A stretch of DNA of 64,000 bases from Bacteroidales bacterium M7 (GCA_001689515.1 LUJR01000045.1:1-64000), one strand, 5' to 3'; positions 34,771 to 44,286 are shown, numbered from the stretch's first letter. Translations and numbers: made by a program. Notes: generated by a model from the sequence alone, not told the origin.

Positions 34771-37401
34771 CTATTCCATCACCACTATCCTTGCTACAAT
34801 ATGCTCCGGAGTACCTGCTACTATATCATATACACCTGTGGTCAGACGGCTGCCTTTGAGGTCAATACCATTCCATATGAGCGTACCACCGACAGATGTA
34901 CCTTCAAACATGAGATTGCCTTCGGCATCCTTGATTTTCACAGGACATGACTCCGTAAGATCTGTGAGGGTAAAGGCACCGTTATAGTCATCCTTTGCCA
35001 CTGCTGGAACCACCTTTACTGCCGAAAGGTCAGCTGCGGCTGCACCATGGGCAGGACGATAACGGAACAGACCTTTCTGGGAACCTATATATACATCACC
35101 GTAAGCGTCTACGCATACCCCACCGAGGATATCTGTGGTCAGGATAGAGTTGGTGGTACGGTAATTTTCAAGCTGCTCAGTGGCATCCGAACTGAGATGG
35201 AACAGACCGTTGCCCTGTGAGGCAACCCAAAGAGTGCCATCAATGGGAGACTGGGAGATGCCAGTGACGAATGAATAGTCTACAGGACTTCCTCCACGAT
35301 TCTTATCAGTGGGTACGATAATCGGAAGTGTGGTGGTGCCTTCGGGGAGCTCTGTCTTGGTGTCAAAATAGCCGAAGAATGACAAGTTGCTTATCCATAC
35401 ACGTCCCTGGAGGTCTTCATCTATATGTATCATCTCCTGTACATGGTATTCGTTGCCATTCTGATCTTTGATGTTATTGATGACCAGAGGATAATCTTTA
35501 GATACATCGTCCCCTTCGGAATTGCGACGATATACGACCATCTCACCTGTAAAGATGAGAGGCTTGACAAATATATATTCGTTAGCCCCGCCATTTTTCA
35601 CTCGGTTGGTAGTGATGGTCAGACGTCCGTCAATCTGTCCAGAATACTCGAGAGTACCTATGGGCAGCTTGTTAGCTCCTATCCAGTCATCTGCTGTGAT
35701 GGATGCCACATCAGCTACTTTTGAAGCCGGAAGCATACTAAGGACAGGAGAAGGAAGTTTTGTACCCCAGTCAGCAGCACGGTTGACAGTGGGAGTCAGA
35801 ATCCATGCATTACCGTCCTTGTCAAACTTGATGTCTGTTATCTGCTCACCCCACATACGAGGTGATTTTAGAGTCTTAGTGTCAGTGCTGAGGATACGTG
35901 TCTCTTTCGACCCTTCCATCACATAGAGACCCTCACAGTTCGTGGCATGCCAGTACTGTCCAGGTTTCTTAGGATTCTCAGCAACACCTTCACCGCCTAT
36001 TGTAACCTGAGCCAGGGCATTATAAGCCTGTGTAAAATAGAGCCAAAAATCTCCACTTTCTTTATTTCCCATGTGATTGGACGGATTATAATTTGACACA
36101 TCGGAAATACTTCCATTGCTTATAACATTTACATATGCAGGTGAAAAGAATCCATAAGCATCACTATTTCCAGTTTTATCAGCATCCTGCATAGAAGTAA
36201 TCCATCCACTCCATGTAGGAAGCGGACGACGATCATATAGTTCGGGATTATAGTTATTACCGGCAGTTTTCCAGTTATATGATGACGCACGTGTAGAAAT
36301 ATATATTCTCTGGCGGTCAAATGATGGAGACATTATGCTTATTGACTCTACAGTAGTATAATCATCGGGGATTGCAGCGGTAAATGAAGCCACATTATTA
36401 CCATTTTCGTAGAGATTGACTTTCTGATAAGTGGAGATAATCTTCTTCTTTGTATCGGGATCATACGAATAATCAGTTGCCATCCACGGATTACCTGTGT
36501 TTTCTAATTCTATAGATTTAGAATCGGATGATATATCATGAGTGGATATCTTACCATTCCCCTCTATTTCCACCATACATACACCATTCTTTTCCCATAT
36601 ATGAGAAATAGGAGAAAGCGCATAGTCTGTGAGGAGGGAACAGGTTTCTTGTGCCGGGTCGAAGGTGTATAGGCGCAGGTATTTCGTAGATGTAGAGTTG
36701 GCATTGTCAGGATAGGTGCTGGCATAGAAGGTGCCGTCGCCACGACCATACAGCTCTACATTGCCGAGAGTCAGACCAAGATTTTTAAGGTTTGACAAGT
36801 CTGTCATGCGCTTGTCGGTAGGTATGCAGTAGAGATTTCCTTCATTGACACCGAGAGCATAACCTGGAACTGCCACCACAGAGGTGAACGCTTTATTTGC
36901 TTTCACATTGGAAGATGGACGGGTATAATTTTTAATCATGCCCTTTGAAGCATCCACTATCACGAATCCGAAATCAGTGGCAAGATAGATGTCATCACCG
37001 AGAAAATCTATGTCACGGATGGACTTGGATGAAGGAACGGACATATTCTTGACAGCTGCAAGATTAACCGTCTTGCCGTCGTCATAGAACAAGCCTATGC
37101 TTCCGTCATAAGATCCGAGAGCCAGATATCCTTTGTCGTGATTATATTTTACCGCCGAGATATAACCTATGTTCAGACCTTCTTCCTCGCTTATGTTTCG
37201 TGACTGCTTGGTAGAATAGTCATAGGAGAACAGACGGTCAGTTGACAGGTAATAGAGATTGTCGGGAGTACTTATGACACGTTGTATATACGGTTTGATA
37301 ACAGGATATTTCTTCCATTCTCCAGCCATTTTCTGGGCAGAGGCTGTGAAAGCCATGGCAGAGATGCAGAGAAATGAGATGAGAGAGCTGCGGTATTTCA
37401 T
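34771..37401 (-). CDS. PorZ-like beta-propeller protein (copy 2)
   Basis: 876 residues. Signal peptide (MKYRSSLISFLCISAMAFTASA), then propeller repeats such as NLYYLSTDRLFSYDY, GYLALGSYDGSIGLFYDDG and DIYLATDFGFVIVD, and a C-terminal sorting-like domain (VKIKDAEGNLMFEGTSVGG, GVYDIVAGTPEH). The blade order and C-terminal domain match those of the gene at 31340, so they are paralogues in tandem. Role by family: type IX secretion or surface sensing. It starts 45 bp downstream of the rdgB stop. Confidence 0.78.
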   Translation of the reverse strand: MKYRSSLISFLCISAMAFTASAQKMAGEWKKYPVIKPYIQRVISTPDNLYYLSTDRLFSYDYSTKQSRNISEEEGLNIGYISAVKYNHDKGYLALGSYDGSIGLFYDDGKTVNLAAVKNMSVPSSKSIRDIDFLGDDIYLATDFGFVIVDASKGMIKNYTRPSSNVKANKAFTSVVAVPGYALGVNEGNLYCIPTDKRMTDLSNLKNLGLTLGNVELYGRGDGTFYASTYPDNANSTSTKYLRLYTFDPAQETCSLLTDYALSPISHIWEKNGVCMVEIEGNGKISTHDISSDSKSIELENTGNPWMATDYSYDPDTKKKIISTYQKVNLYENGNNVASFTAAIPDDYTTVESISIMSPSFDRQRIYISTRASSYNWKTAGNNYNPELYDRRPLPTWSGWITSMQDADKTGNSDAYGFFSPAYVNVISNGSISDVSNYNPSNHMGNKESGDFWLYFTQAYNALAQVTIGGEGVAENPKKPGQYWHATNCEGLYVMEGSKETRILSTDTKTLKSPRMWGEQITDIKFDKDGNAWILTPTVNRAADWGTKLPSPVLSMLPASKVADVASITADDWIGANKLPIGTLEYSGQIDGRLTITTNRVKNGGANEYIFVKPLIFTGEMVVYRRNSEGDDVSKDYPLVINNIKDQNGNEYHVQEMIHIDEDLQGRVWISNLSFFGYFDTKTELPEGTTTLPIIVPTDKNRGGSPVDYSFVTGISQSPIDGTLWVASQGNGLFHLSSDATEQLENYRTTNSILTTDILGGVCVDAYGDVYIGSQKGLFRYRPAHGAAAADLSAVKVVPAVAKDDYNGAFTLTDLTESCPVKIKDAEGNLMFEGTSVGGTLIWNGIDLKGSRLTTGVYDIVAGTPEHIVARIVVME

Positions 37402-37446
37402 ATTATTGGTTTATATGTGAATGTGTGTATTATGGTATGTGTCTTA

Positions 37447-38043
37447 TCAAGGGTTTGATGCAAGATAATCTATAAGATGTCTGACAGCATTTCCGCGATG
37501 GGAGATGGCGTTTTTAGCATCAGCTTCCATCTCGGCAAAAGTCAATCCGCTGCCAGATGGAATAAACACCGGGTCATAGCCGAAACCTTTATCTCCACGG
37601 GGAGAAAGGGCTATGTTACCTTCGGCTGTTCCTTCGAAATATATTACTTTTTCACCCTGAGTGAGAGCTATTACTGTCATAAACCTTGCCGAACGCTGCG
37701 ACATGTCGCTGACATCCCCAAGATTGTGTAGCAGGAGGCGCATGTTTGCCGACGAATCGTGGCTGTCACCGGCATAGCGGGCGGTATGCACACCAGGCGC
37801 ACCACCGAGAGCGTCCACAAGCAGCCCGGTATCATCAGCGAGACAATCATAACCGTAACGGTCACGGACATAGCGAGCCTTGATAGCGGCATTTTCGTGT
37901 AGAGTGCCACCATCTTCAACTATCTCTTCAGTGCATCCTATATCCTTGAGACCGAGCACACGGTATGTGTCGCCGAGGATGGAGCGGAGCTCGGAGAGTT
38001 TGTGGTCGTTGTTGGTGGCAAATACGAGAGTGCGCGGTGTCAT
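37447..38043 (-). CDS. rdgB: Non-canonical purine NTP pyrophosphatase (RdgB/HAM1)
   Basis: Removes ITP, XTP and dITP from the nucleotide pool. 198 residues. Signatures: FATNNDHKLSEL (8-19), the catalytic ADDTGLLVDALGGAPGVHTARYAG (about 68-91), and FGYDPVFIPSGSGLTFAEM near the C-terminus with SHRGNAVR. Its ATG overlaps the leuS stop codon (TGATG arrangement), so it is translationally coupled to leuS. Confidence 0.96.
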   Translation of the reverse strand: MTPRTLVFATNNDHKLSELRSILGDTYRVLGLKDIGCTEEIVEDGGTLHENAAIKARYVRDRYGYDCLADDTGLLVDALGGAPGVHTARYAGDSHDSSANMRLLLHNLGDVSDMSQRSARFMTVIALTQGEKVIYFEGTAEGNIALSPRGDKGFGYDPVFIPSGSGLTFAEMEADAKNAISHRGNAVRHLIDYLASNP

Positions 38044-40817
38044 CAGCCTACTACTATGTTGACAATTTTTCCGGGAACCACTATGACCTTGCGGATGGTC
38101 TTTCCGTCAAGCCATTTGGCTGCGCCTTCGTGGGCGAGAGCTGTCTTTTCTACTTCCTCACGCGGCATGTCGGCTGCCACCTCTATATTGAAGCGGGCTT
38201 TGCCATTGAACGAGACTGCGTATGTGACATTTTTCTCAACGAGATATTCCTCATTGTATTCGGGCCAGCGAGCATCAACTATGGATGTATCATTGCCAAG
38301 GGCTGTATGCCAAAGTTCTTCTGCCACATGGGGAGCGAAAGGAGCGAGTACTATGAGAAGCTGGGTGAGAACGTCACGGCTGTGACATTTCTGCTGTGTC
38401 AGCTCATTGACGCATATCATAAAGGCTGCAATAGAAGTATTGAACGAGAACGCCTCTATGTCGGCTGTCACCTTCTTGATTAGCTTGTGGAGCGACTTGA
38501 GATTGTCGGCTGTGGGGACTTCATCGTTGACAAGCAGATTGTCACCTTTATAGAATAGACCCCAGAGTTTCTTGATGAAGCGGTTAACTCCATCGATGCC
38601 GTTGGTATCCCACGGTTTGCTCTGCTCGATGGGTCCGAGGAACATCTCATAGAGGCGCAGTGTGTCGGCACCATAACGCTCTACAATGTCATCGGGATTG
38701 ACCACGTTAAACATAGACTTTGACATCTTTTCCACAGCATATCCGCATACATATTTGCCGTCCTCGAGTATGAACTCTGCATCGTTGTATTCCGGACGCC
38801 AAGCCTTGAACTTTTCAAGATCGAGGATATCGTTGCTGACGATATTGACATCAACGTGGATGGGTGTCACTTCATACTGGTCTTTGAGACCGAGGCTTAC
38901 GAATGTATTGGTATCCTTGATACGATAGACAAAGTTGCTGCGTCCCTGTATCATGCCCTGGTTGATGAGCTTGCGGAAGGGTTCATCCTCGCATACTTCA
39001 CCTATGTCATGAAGGAACTTGCACCAGAAGCGGCTGTAGATGAGATGGCCAGTGGCATGCTCTGACCCACCTACATAGAGGTCTACGCTGCGCCAGTAGT
39101 TATTTGCCTCCTTGCTGACGAGTGCATCGTTGTTGCGCGGATCCATGTAGCGGATATAGTAGGCAGACGAGCCGGCGAAACCAGGCATCGTATTCAGCTC
39201 AAGACGGTAGCCGTCGGGGGTATTCCAGTTCTTGGCACGACCCAGAGGAGGTTCGCCAGTCTCAGTGGGGAGATATTTGTCAACCTCAGGAAGCATCAGC
39301 GGGAGCTGGTCGATGTCAAGCATATGGGGTATGCCGTCCTTGTAGTAGACAGGGAACGGTTCGCCCCAATAACGCTGACGGCTGAAGATGGCATCACGCA
39401 GACGGTAGTTGACCTTTACCTTGCCTATGCCTTTCTCTTCGATGAATTTCTTGGTAGCAGCTATGGCATCCTTGACTTCAAGACCGTTGAGATCAAGCTC
39501 GGCAGAGGCAGAGTTGATCATCTTGCCGCTCTTGGCATCAAAACTCTCCTCGCTGACATCCGCGCCCTCGATAAGGGGTATGATTGGCAAATCAAATTTC
39601 TTGGCGAAAGCATAGTCACGGCTGTCATGGGCAGGCACTGCCATGATGGCACCCGTGCCGTAGCCGGCAAGCACATAATCGCTCACCCAGATAGGAATCT
39701 GCTTTCCTGTAAGAGGATTGACAGCGTAGCTGCCGGTGAAGACGCCTGTGACCTTCTTGTCTATCATGCGCTCGCGCTCGGTCTTGTGCTTGATAGCCTG
39801 GAGATATTCGTCGACCTCTTTACGATGGTCAGGGGTGGTGACCATATCTACATACATGCTCTCGGGAGCCAGCACCATGAATGTAACACCAAATACGGTG
39901 TCGGCTCGTGTGGTGAAAATCTCAAGATCGATGTCAGTACCTGCTACGTGAAATTTCATCTCCGCGCCTTCGCTCCTGCCTATCCAGTTACGCTGGGTCT
40001 CCTTAAGCGAGTCAGTCCAGTCGATAGTATTGAGACCGTCGAGCAGACGGGGCGCATAGGCACTGACGCGCAGACACCACTGATACATCAGTTTCTGCTC
40101 CACAGGATAACCTCCGCGGATAGAGAGCCCCTCGCTTACCTCATCGTTGGCAAGGACAGTGCCGAGCTTCGGACACCAGTTGACCATTGTGTTGCCGAGA
40201 TACGCAAGACGGTAGTTCATCAGCACATCGCTCTGCTGACGGACGTCCATTTCCTTCCATTCATCGGCTGTCAGAGTCAGTTCCTTGGTAGCGGCGGCAT
40301 GTAAATCTTCCGTACCATGAGCTTCGAGATGCTTTACAAGATCGGATATGGGGAGAGCCTTGGCAGCTGCCGTGTCATAGTAGTGATTGAACATCTGGAT
40401 GAAAGCCCACTGCGTCCACTTATAGTATTCAGGATCGCAGGTGCGGATTTCACGGTCCCAGTCGAAGCAGAATCCTATCTTGTCAAGCTGCTGACGGTAA
40501 CGGGCTATGTTGTCACGTGTTGTCACTTCGGGGTGCTGCCCTGTCTGGATGGCATACTGCTCAGCCGGGAGACCATAGGCATCATAGCCCATGGGGTGAA
40601 GCACATTGAAACCACGAAGACGTTTGTAACGAGCATATATGTCGGATGCTATATAGCCGAGCGGATGACCTACATGCAGACCGGCTCCGCTGGGATAGGG
40701 GAACATGTCAAGCACGTAGAACTTGGGACGCTCAGGGTCAATCTCTACATGATATGTGCCGGCTTCTTTCCATTGCTTCTGCCAGCGTGATTCTATGGCT
40801 TTATGATTGTATTCCAT
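38043..40817 (-). CDS. leuS: Leucyl-tRNA synthetase
   Basis: 924 residues from the ATG at 40817 (MEYNHKAIESRWQKQW), the normal family N-terminus. A longer frame upstream is an artefact of 9-bp TTATAAG repeats, which translate as a repeating Tyr-Lys peptide. Seen: HIGH-type motif PYPSGAGLHVGHPLG (about 39-53), the CP1 editing domain (TTRADTVFGVTFMVLAPE and TGSYAVNP), and KMSKS in VEKMSKSMFN (about 695-699). First gene of a leuS-rdgB pair. Confidence 0.97.
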   Translation of the reverse strand: MEYNHKAIESRWQKQWKEAGTYHVEIDPERPKFYVLDMFPYPSGAGLHVGHPLGYIASDIYARYKRLRGFNVLHPMGYDAYGLPAEQYAIQTGQHPEVTTRDNIARYRQQLDKIGFCFDWDREIRTCDPEYYKWTQWAFIQMFNHYYDTAAAKALPISDLVKHLEAHGTEDLHAAATKELTLTADEWKEMDVRQQSDVLMNYRLAYLGNTMVNWCPKLGTVLANDEVSEGLSIRGGYPVEQKLMYQWCLRVSAYAPRLLDGLNTIDWTDSLKETQRNWIGRSEGAEMKFHVAGTDIDLEIFTTRADTVFGVTFMVLAPESMYVDMVTTPDHRKEVDEYLQAIKHKTERERMIDKKVTGVFTGSYAVNPLTGKQIPIWVSDYVLAGYGTGAIMAVPAHDSRDYAFAKKFDLPIIPLIEGADVSEESFDAKSGKMINSASAELDLNGLEVKDAIAATKKFIEEKGIGKVKVNYRLRDAIFSRQRYWGEPFPVYYKDGIPHMLDIDQLPLMLPEVDKYLPTETGEPPLGRAKNWNTPDGYRLELNTMPGFAGSSAYYIRYMDPRNNDALVSKEANNYWRSVDLYVGGSEHATGHLIYSRFWCKFLHDIGEVCEDEPFRKLINQGMIQGRSNFVYRIKDTNTFVSLGLKDQYEVTPIHVDVNIVSNDILDLEKFKAWRPEYNDAEFILEDGKYVCGYAVEKMSKSMFNVVNPDDIVERYGADTLRLYEMFLGPIEQSKPWDTNGIDGVNRFIKKLWGLFYKGDNLLVNDEVPTADNLKSLHKLIKKVTADIEAFSFNTSIAAFMICVNELTQQKCHSRDVLTQLLIVLAPFAPHVAEELWHTALGNDTSIVDARWPEYNEEYLVEKNVTYAVSFNGKARFNIEVAADMPREEVEKTALAHEGAAKWLDGKTIRKVIVVPGKIVNIVVG

Positions 40818-40836
40818 TGGGGTGTGGAGGATGCTT

Positions 40837-40881
40837 TTATAATTTTTATAAGTCTTATAATTCTTATAAGTTTTATAAGGG
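40837..40881. repeat. 9-bp tandem repeat, TTATAARNN type (5 units)
   Basis: Units TTATAATTT, TTATAAGTC, TTATAATTC, TTATAAGTT, TTATAAGGG. It lies 19 bp before the leuS start (minus strand) and abuts REP element 5. Confidence 0.85.
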
Positions 40882-40908
40882 GCGGACATGCCACGGCATG
40901 TCCCTACA
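40882..40908 (-). repeat. REP element 5
   Basis: GCGGACATGCC, AC, GGCATGTCC, CTAC: minus-strand orientation. It lies between nadA and leuS, directly next to the 9-bp repeats. Confidence 0.85.
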
Positions 40909-40932
40909 AGAGTTTGTGAGTCTTTTAGATTT

Positions 40933-41898
40933 TTAGCTCAGTTCGAGCATGCGGGTGATGGGGCGGCGGGCTGCTTCCATCAGCTCTGGAGCTACATGGA
41001 CTTCAGGCTGCTCGTAGAGGAGGGTATTGTAGAGCTTCTCGAGGGTGTTGAGTTTCATATAAGAGCAGTCGTTGCATGCGCAGGTGGAATCATCGCCAGG
41101 CAGAGGGATGAAAGTCTTGTCGGGACACTGCTTGCGCATCTCATGGAGTATGCCGCTCTCGGTAGCCACGATAAATTCGGAGGCATCGGAATCAGCTGCA
41201 TATTTGAGAAGTGCAGCGGTGGATCCTATCTCATCGGCAAGCATGCGGAGCTGCGGACGGCACTCGGGGTGCACCAGCACCTTGGCTCCGGGGTGCTGCT
41301 TCTTGAGTTCAAGCAGACGCTCTATAGAGAAACGCTCGTGCACATGGCATGCACCGTCCCACAGCACCATCTGACGACCGGTCTGAGTGTTGATATAGTT
41401 GCCGAGATTACGGTCAGGACCGAATATGATTTTCTCGTCAGCCGGAAGAGAGTTGACCACTTTCATGGCATTGCCCGAGGTGACCACTATGTCGGTGAGA
41501 GCCTTGACAGCCGCTGAAGTATTGACATAACTTATCACAGTGTGACCTGGATGCTCCTTGACAAAAGCAGCAAATTCTTCTGCCGGACAAGAGTCAGCGA
41601 GAGAGCATCCGGCATTGAGGTCGGGACACAGAACCTTCTTGTCGGGACACAGAACCTTGGCAGTCTCAGCCATGAAGTGCACTCCGCATAGCACTATGAT
41701 GGGAGCATCAAGAGTGGAAGCTATGCGAGCCAACGCCAGAGAATCACCTATATAGTCGGCGATGTCCTGTATCTCGCCCTTTTGATAGTAGTGTGCCATG
41801 ATGACCGCACCCTTCTCCTTCTTAAGGCGGAGAATCTCCTCCTTGAGGTCAATCCCAGCGGGGATAGGAGCGTCAACGTAACCTTTATCGGTATTCAT
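40933..41898 (-). CDS. nadA: Quinolinate synthase
   Basis: [4Fe-4S] enzyme condensing iminoaspartate with dihydroxyacetone phosphate in NAD synthesis. 321 residues from the ATG at 41898. Seen: AHYYQKGEIQDIADYIGDSL, the first cluster Cys in VLCGVHFMAETAKVL, PDLNAGCSLADSC, YVNTSAAVKA, DGACHVHERF (second Cys) and CACNDCSYMKLNT (third Cys region). nadB and nadC are not nearby. It has its own promoter at the edge of the candidate oriC. Confidence 0.96.
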   Translation of the reverse strand: MNTDKGYVDAPIPAGIDLKEEILRLKKEKGAVIMAHYYQKGEIQDIADYIGDSLALARIASTLDAPIIVLCGVHFMAETAKVLCPDKKVLCPDLNAGCSLADSCPAEEFAAFVKEHPGHTVISYVNTSAAVKALTDIVVTSGNAMKVVNSLPADEKIIFGPDRNLGNYINTQTGRQMVLWDGACHVHERFSIERLLELKKQHPGAKVLVHPECRPQLRMLADEIGSTAALLKYAADSDASEFIVATESGILHEMRKQCPDKTFIPLPGDDSTCACNDCSYMKLNTLEKLYNTLLYEQPEVHVAPELMEAARRPITRMLELS

Positions 41899-41944
41899 TA
41901 TCAAACTTCTTATTAGTATCTGATAAGTAGATTTTTACAAACTA

Positions 41945-41975
41945 CAAAGTTAGGGATTTTCGGTGTCAATGGCAA
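41945..41975 (-). promoter_or_regulatory. nadA promoter
   Basis: Minus strand: -33 TTGC (41972-41975), 19-bp spacer, -7 TAACTTTG (41945-41952). Leader of about 40 nt. Confidence 0.7.
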
Positions 41976-42057
41976 GAGTAACAAGGGTCGTCTCCTTATA
42001 TATAAGAAATTTTAGTAAAATGAGAGGGGTTATCCATCGTATAAGGTTTGATGGGAT

Positions 42058-42083
42058 GCGGACATGCCACGGCATGTCCCTAC
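42058..42083 (-). repeat. REP element 6
   Basis: GCGGACATGCC, AC, GGCATGTCC, CTAC, minus-strand orientation, at the left edge of the candidate oriC region. Confidence 0.85.
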
Positions 42084-42129
42084 AGGGGGGTATGGTTTTA
42101 AGGCAGCGGGGCGGGAATGGGACGGTTTT

Positions 42130-42620
42130 TGACATTGGGGTTATTTTTCTTTTAAAAGATTTTTTTCAAAAATTGAAATTAAGAGTAAGAATATTGGATG
42201 TTAATAAGGGTGATAACTTTTTAGTGGATTATTTGCTTTTATGGGTTATTGATGTCGGATTTACAATATTTGTAAGTTTATTGACATAGAAAATAGCTGT
42301 AATACAACTGATTGAGGTAGTTATTAACATAGTGTTGATAACTGCGTTGTCAGTAAGTTTTGATGGATGTTGAGTGTATAAAAAGTTAATAAAGGTGTGT
42401 AAAACGTAAGAAAAAGGATTGATAGAATCTTGGTAACTATTTTGGGGATTGGGGAGATAGTCATATATCAGAAATGAAGTGTTAAATGCAAGAAGAAACT
42501 ATAAAAAAGAGCTGACAAGTTTTTGACAGTTATTTACATTGTTTTCAACATTGTTGATAAATAATATCAGCGGACTAAACAATGAGAATAGATGGGATGT
42601 TATGTATCTGAATCTAAATA
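42130..42620. other. Candidate chromosomal replication origin (oriC)
   Basis: The only gap over 300 bp in the window, between divergent nadA and a lipoprotein gene. It holds a T/A-rich block (42137-42195), a candidate unwinding element, and at least seven DnaA-box-like 9-mers of form TTATYAACA or close: 42199-42207 (reverse), 42321-42329, 42333-42341 (reverse), 42396-42404 (reverse, TTTTACACA), 42530-42538 (TTATTTACA), 42542-42550 (TTTTCAACA), 42552-42560 (reverse). Two pairs face each other with 1-3 bp between. Sampled lines show the plus strand C-rich or neutral to the left and G-rich to the right, the sign change expected at an origin. No dnaA gene is adjacent, which is common in Bacteroidota. 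Confidence 0.6.
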
Positions 42621-42629
42621 ACATACGAT

Positions 42630-43175
42630 ATGGATAAGTTTATCAAATCAATCTCAGGGATCGTAGCCATAGGAAGCATGATATTTATGGCTTCATGTAA
42701 GAGCAATACTGATTATGCCGGAGTATGGGAAACAAAAAGTCCGGTAGATGTCACTATAAAGATGCCTCCGGCAACGAGTGCTACCTCGGTCACCACAATC
42801 GACATCCAGAATGACCAGCAGCTCACAGGCGGACCAGTCAAGCTATCTAACCGTTTCGACATAGTTGATAAGGATTCGTTAGGTGCACCGATAACAGTTA
42901 CAGGTGTGGCAAGCATTGACGGCAAATGGCAGGTGTATGTCGACGATGAGGATGATATATTGATGTCATTTGACATGTCGACCATGAAGGTGGAGCTCAA
43001 CGGAGACTCTGCCAAGGTGGCAGCTTGGAAGCCTGAGGTGGAGAGGCTGTTCAGAGAGGATGTAGCGAGATATTCAGTAGTAGAGGATGTAGAAATCAAG
43101 GACAACGGCAAGCTGATGAGTCTTGAAATCAACAATCCTGAGACCAAGGTATTTTTTGACAGAGTGGAGCCTTAG
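42630..43175 (+). CDS. Predicted lipoprotein of unknown function
   Basis: 181 residues with signal peptide and lipobox FMASC (Cys23 approximately). The mature part is beta-rich and acidic (DDEDDILMSFDMSTMKVELNGDSAKV). It begins with YAGVWETKSPVDVTIKMP, a pattern of small beta-barrel or lipocalin-like lipoproteins, but I cannot assign a family. It is the first gene to the right of the candidate oriC. Confidence 0.75.
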   Translation: MDKFIKSISGIVAIGSMIFMASCKSNTDYAGVWETKSPVDVTIKMPPATSATSVTTIDIQNDQQLTGGPVKLSNRFDIVDKDSLGAPITVTGVASIDGKWQVYVDDEDDILMSFDMSTMKVELNGDSAKVAAWKPEVERLFREDVARYSVVEDVEIKDNGKLMSLEINNPETKVFFDRVEP

Positions 43176-43197
43176 TTGCTGACATCTGACGAGATGA

Positions 43198-43268
43198 AAC
43201 ACGTGGCAAGCCACGTGGACGAGAACAAAAATATGGTTGCTTGTCCGCGCGGCTTGCTGCTTTTTATA
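43198..43268 (+). terminator. Large inverted repeat and terminator after the lipoprotein gene
   Basis: GCAAGCCACGTGGAC (43206-43220) pairs imperfectly with GTCCGCGCGGCTTGC (43243-43257), followed by TGCTTTTTATATT. The left arm holds a smaller hairpin (CACGTGGC, AA, GCCACGTG) built like the REPs. It may be a pair of a third REP type used as a terminator. Confidence 0.55.
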
Positions 43269-43330
43269 TTATTAATAGAAAAATATGCTGATATTGATGG
43301 TTGATGAAACGTGGGAACAGGAGTAATGGT

Positions 43331-43338
43331 TATATTTG
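43331..43338 (+). promoter_or_regulatory. -7 element of cysE
   Basis: TATATTTG, 23 bp before the cysE ATG; -33 not clear. Confidence 0.5.
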
Positions 43339-43361
43339 CGGAAAGTTAAAAAAGCAATTGT

Positions 43362-44282
43362 ATGAAAGAAAACTTTCAGGCTTCGGTGCAAGAGACATTG
43401 CTGCGTAACATATCTATGTTGTCGATGCCTCTGGCACAAGAGAGGGAGATGACACGTGACATCCACGGACGTATGCCGTCGGTCGACGAGTTGCGGCGTG
43501 TGGTGGATCTGGTAAAGTCAATCTTATTTCCCGACTTCTTCGATCCCCGTCAGGCTGACGAGTCGATGAGGCAGTACTTCGTAGGGGTAAATATGGAGAT
43601 GCTATACTCCATACTTAAGGTACAGGTGCGCCGTGGGCTTCTGTTCTGTCCTGGATGCGGTGGTAGTGATGACTGCAAGAGTGAGGCTGACAAGATGGCT
43701 CTGCAATTCATCAACGCTCTGCCGGATATAAAGCGGGTACTGTATACTGACGTGGAGGCTGTGTTTAACAGCGACCCGGCGGTTAGCAATCGTGGCGAGG
43801 TCATTTTTTCATATCCCGTGATACAGGCGATGATACATTATCGTGTGGCGCACTATCTTCTTAAGATGGGCGTGCCGGTCATCCCGCGTATCATCACTGA
43901 ACTCGCCCATTCAGCCACTGGCATCGACATACATCCCGGAGCAGAGATAGGCGAGTATTTCAGCATAGACCACGGTACGGGCGTGGTGATAGGCGAAACC
44001 TGCATCATAGGGCGTCATGTGACCCTCTACCAGGGAGTGACTCTCGGGGCGAAAAACTTCACCCTCGATGCCCAGGGACATCCTATCAATGTACCTCGCC
44101 ATCCTATCATAGAGGACAATGTGACCATCTACTCCAACGCGAGTGTGCTCGGACGAATCACCGTAGGGCACGATGCGGTTATCGGTGGCAATGTGTGGGT
44201 AACTGATGATGTACCGCCGTATGGGCGTGTGCTCCAGAGGAAGCCGATGGAGACAACATTTACGGGAGGGTTAGGAATATAA
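43362..44282 (+). CDS. cysE: Serine O-acetyltransferase
   Basis: Makes O-acetylserine, the carbon skeleton for cysteine. 306 residues: a helical N-terminal domain, then a left-handed beta-helix of hexapeptide repeats (about 185-290) with GIDIHPGAEIGEYFSIDHGTG, VVIGETCIIGRHVTLYQGVTLG and the catalytic His in DHGTG. A small Cys pair (FCPGCGG, about 91-97) precedes the helix domain. cysK follows after 39 bp and uses its product. Confidence 0.94.
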   Translation: MKENFQASVQETLLRNISMLSMPLAQEREMTRDIHGRMPSVDELRRVVDLVKSILFPDFFDPRQADESMRQYFVGVNMEMLYSILKVQVRRGLLFCPGCGGSDDCKSEADKMALQFINALPDIKRVLYTDVEAVFNSDPAVSNRGEVIFSYPVIQAMIHYRVAHYLLKMGVPVIPRIITELAHSATGIDIHPGAEIGEYFSIDHGTGVVIGETCIIGRHVTLYQGVTLGAKNFTLDAQGHPINVPRHPIIEDNVTIYSNASVLGRITVGHDAVIGGNVWVTDDVPPYGRVLQRKPMETTFTGGLGI

Positions 44283-44286
44283 ATTA

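Noticed and set aside
39324..40304. A 326-codon open frame opposite leuS
   Set aside because: Shadow of leuS; no start context, no recognisable motif.
40818..40889. N-terminal extension of LeuS with repeated Tyr-Lys residues
   Set aside because: It translates the intergenic 9-bp repeats; the canonical LeuS N-terminus begins at 40817.
41620..41658. 18-nt direct repeat with 21-nt period in nadA
   Set aside because: It encodes KVLCPDKKVLCPD, which aligns without insertion to the normal NadA segment; coincidence of similar codons, not a duplication.
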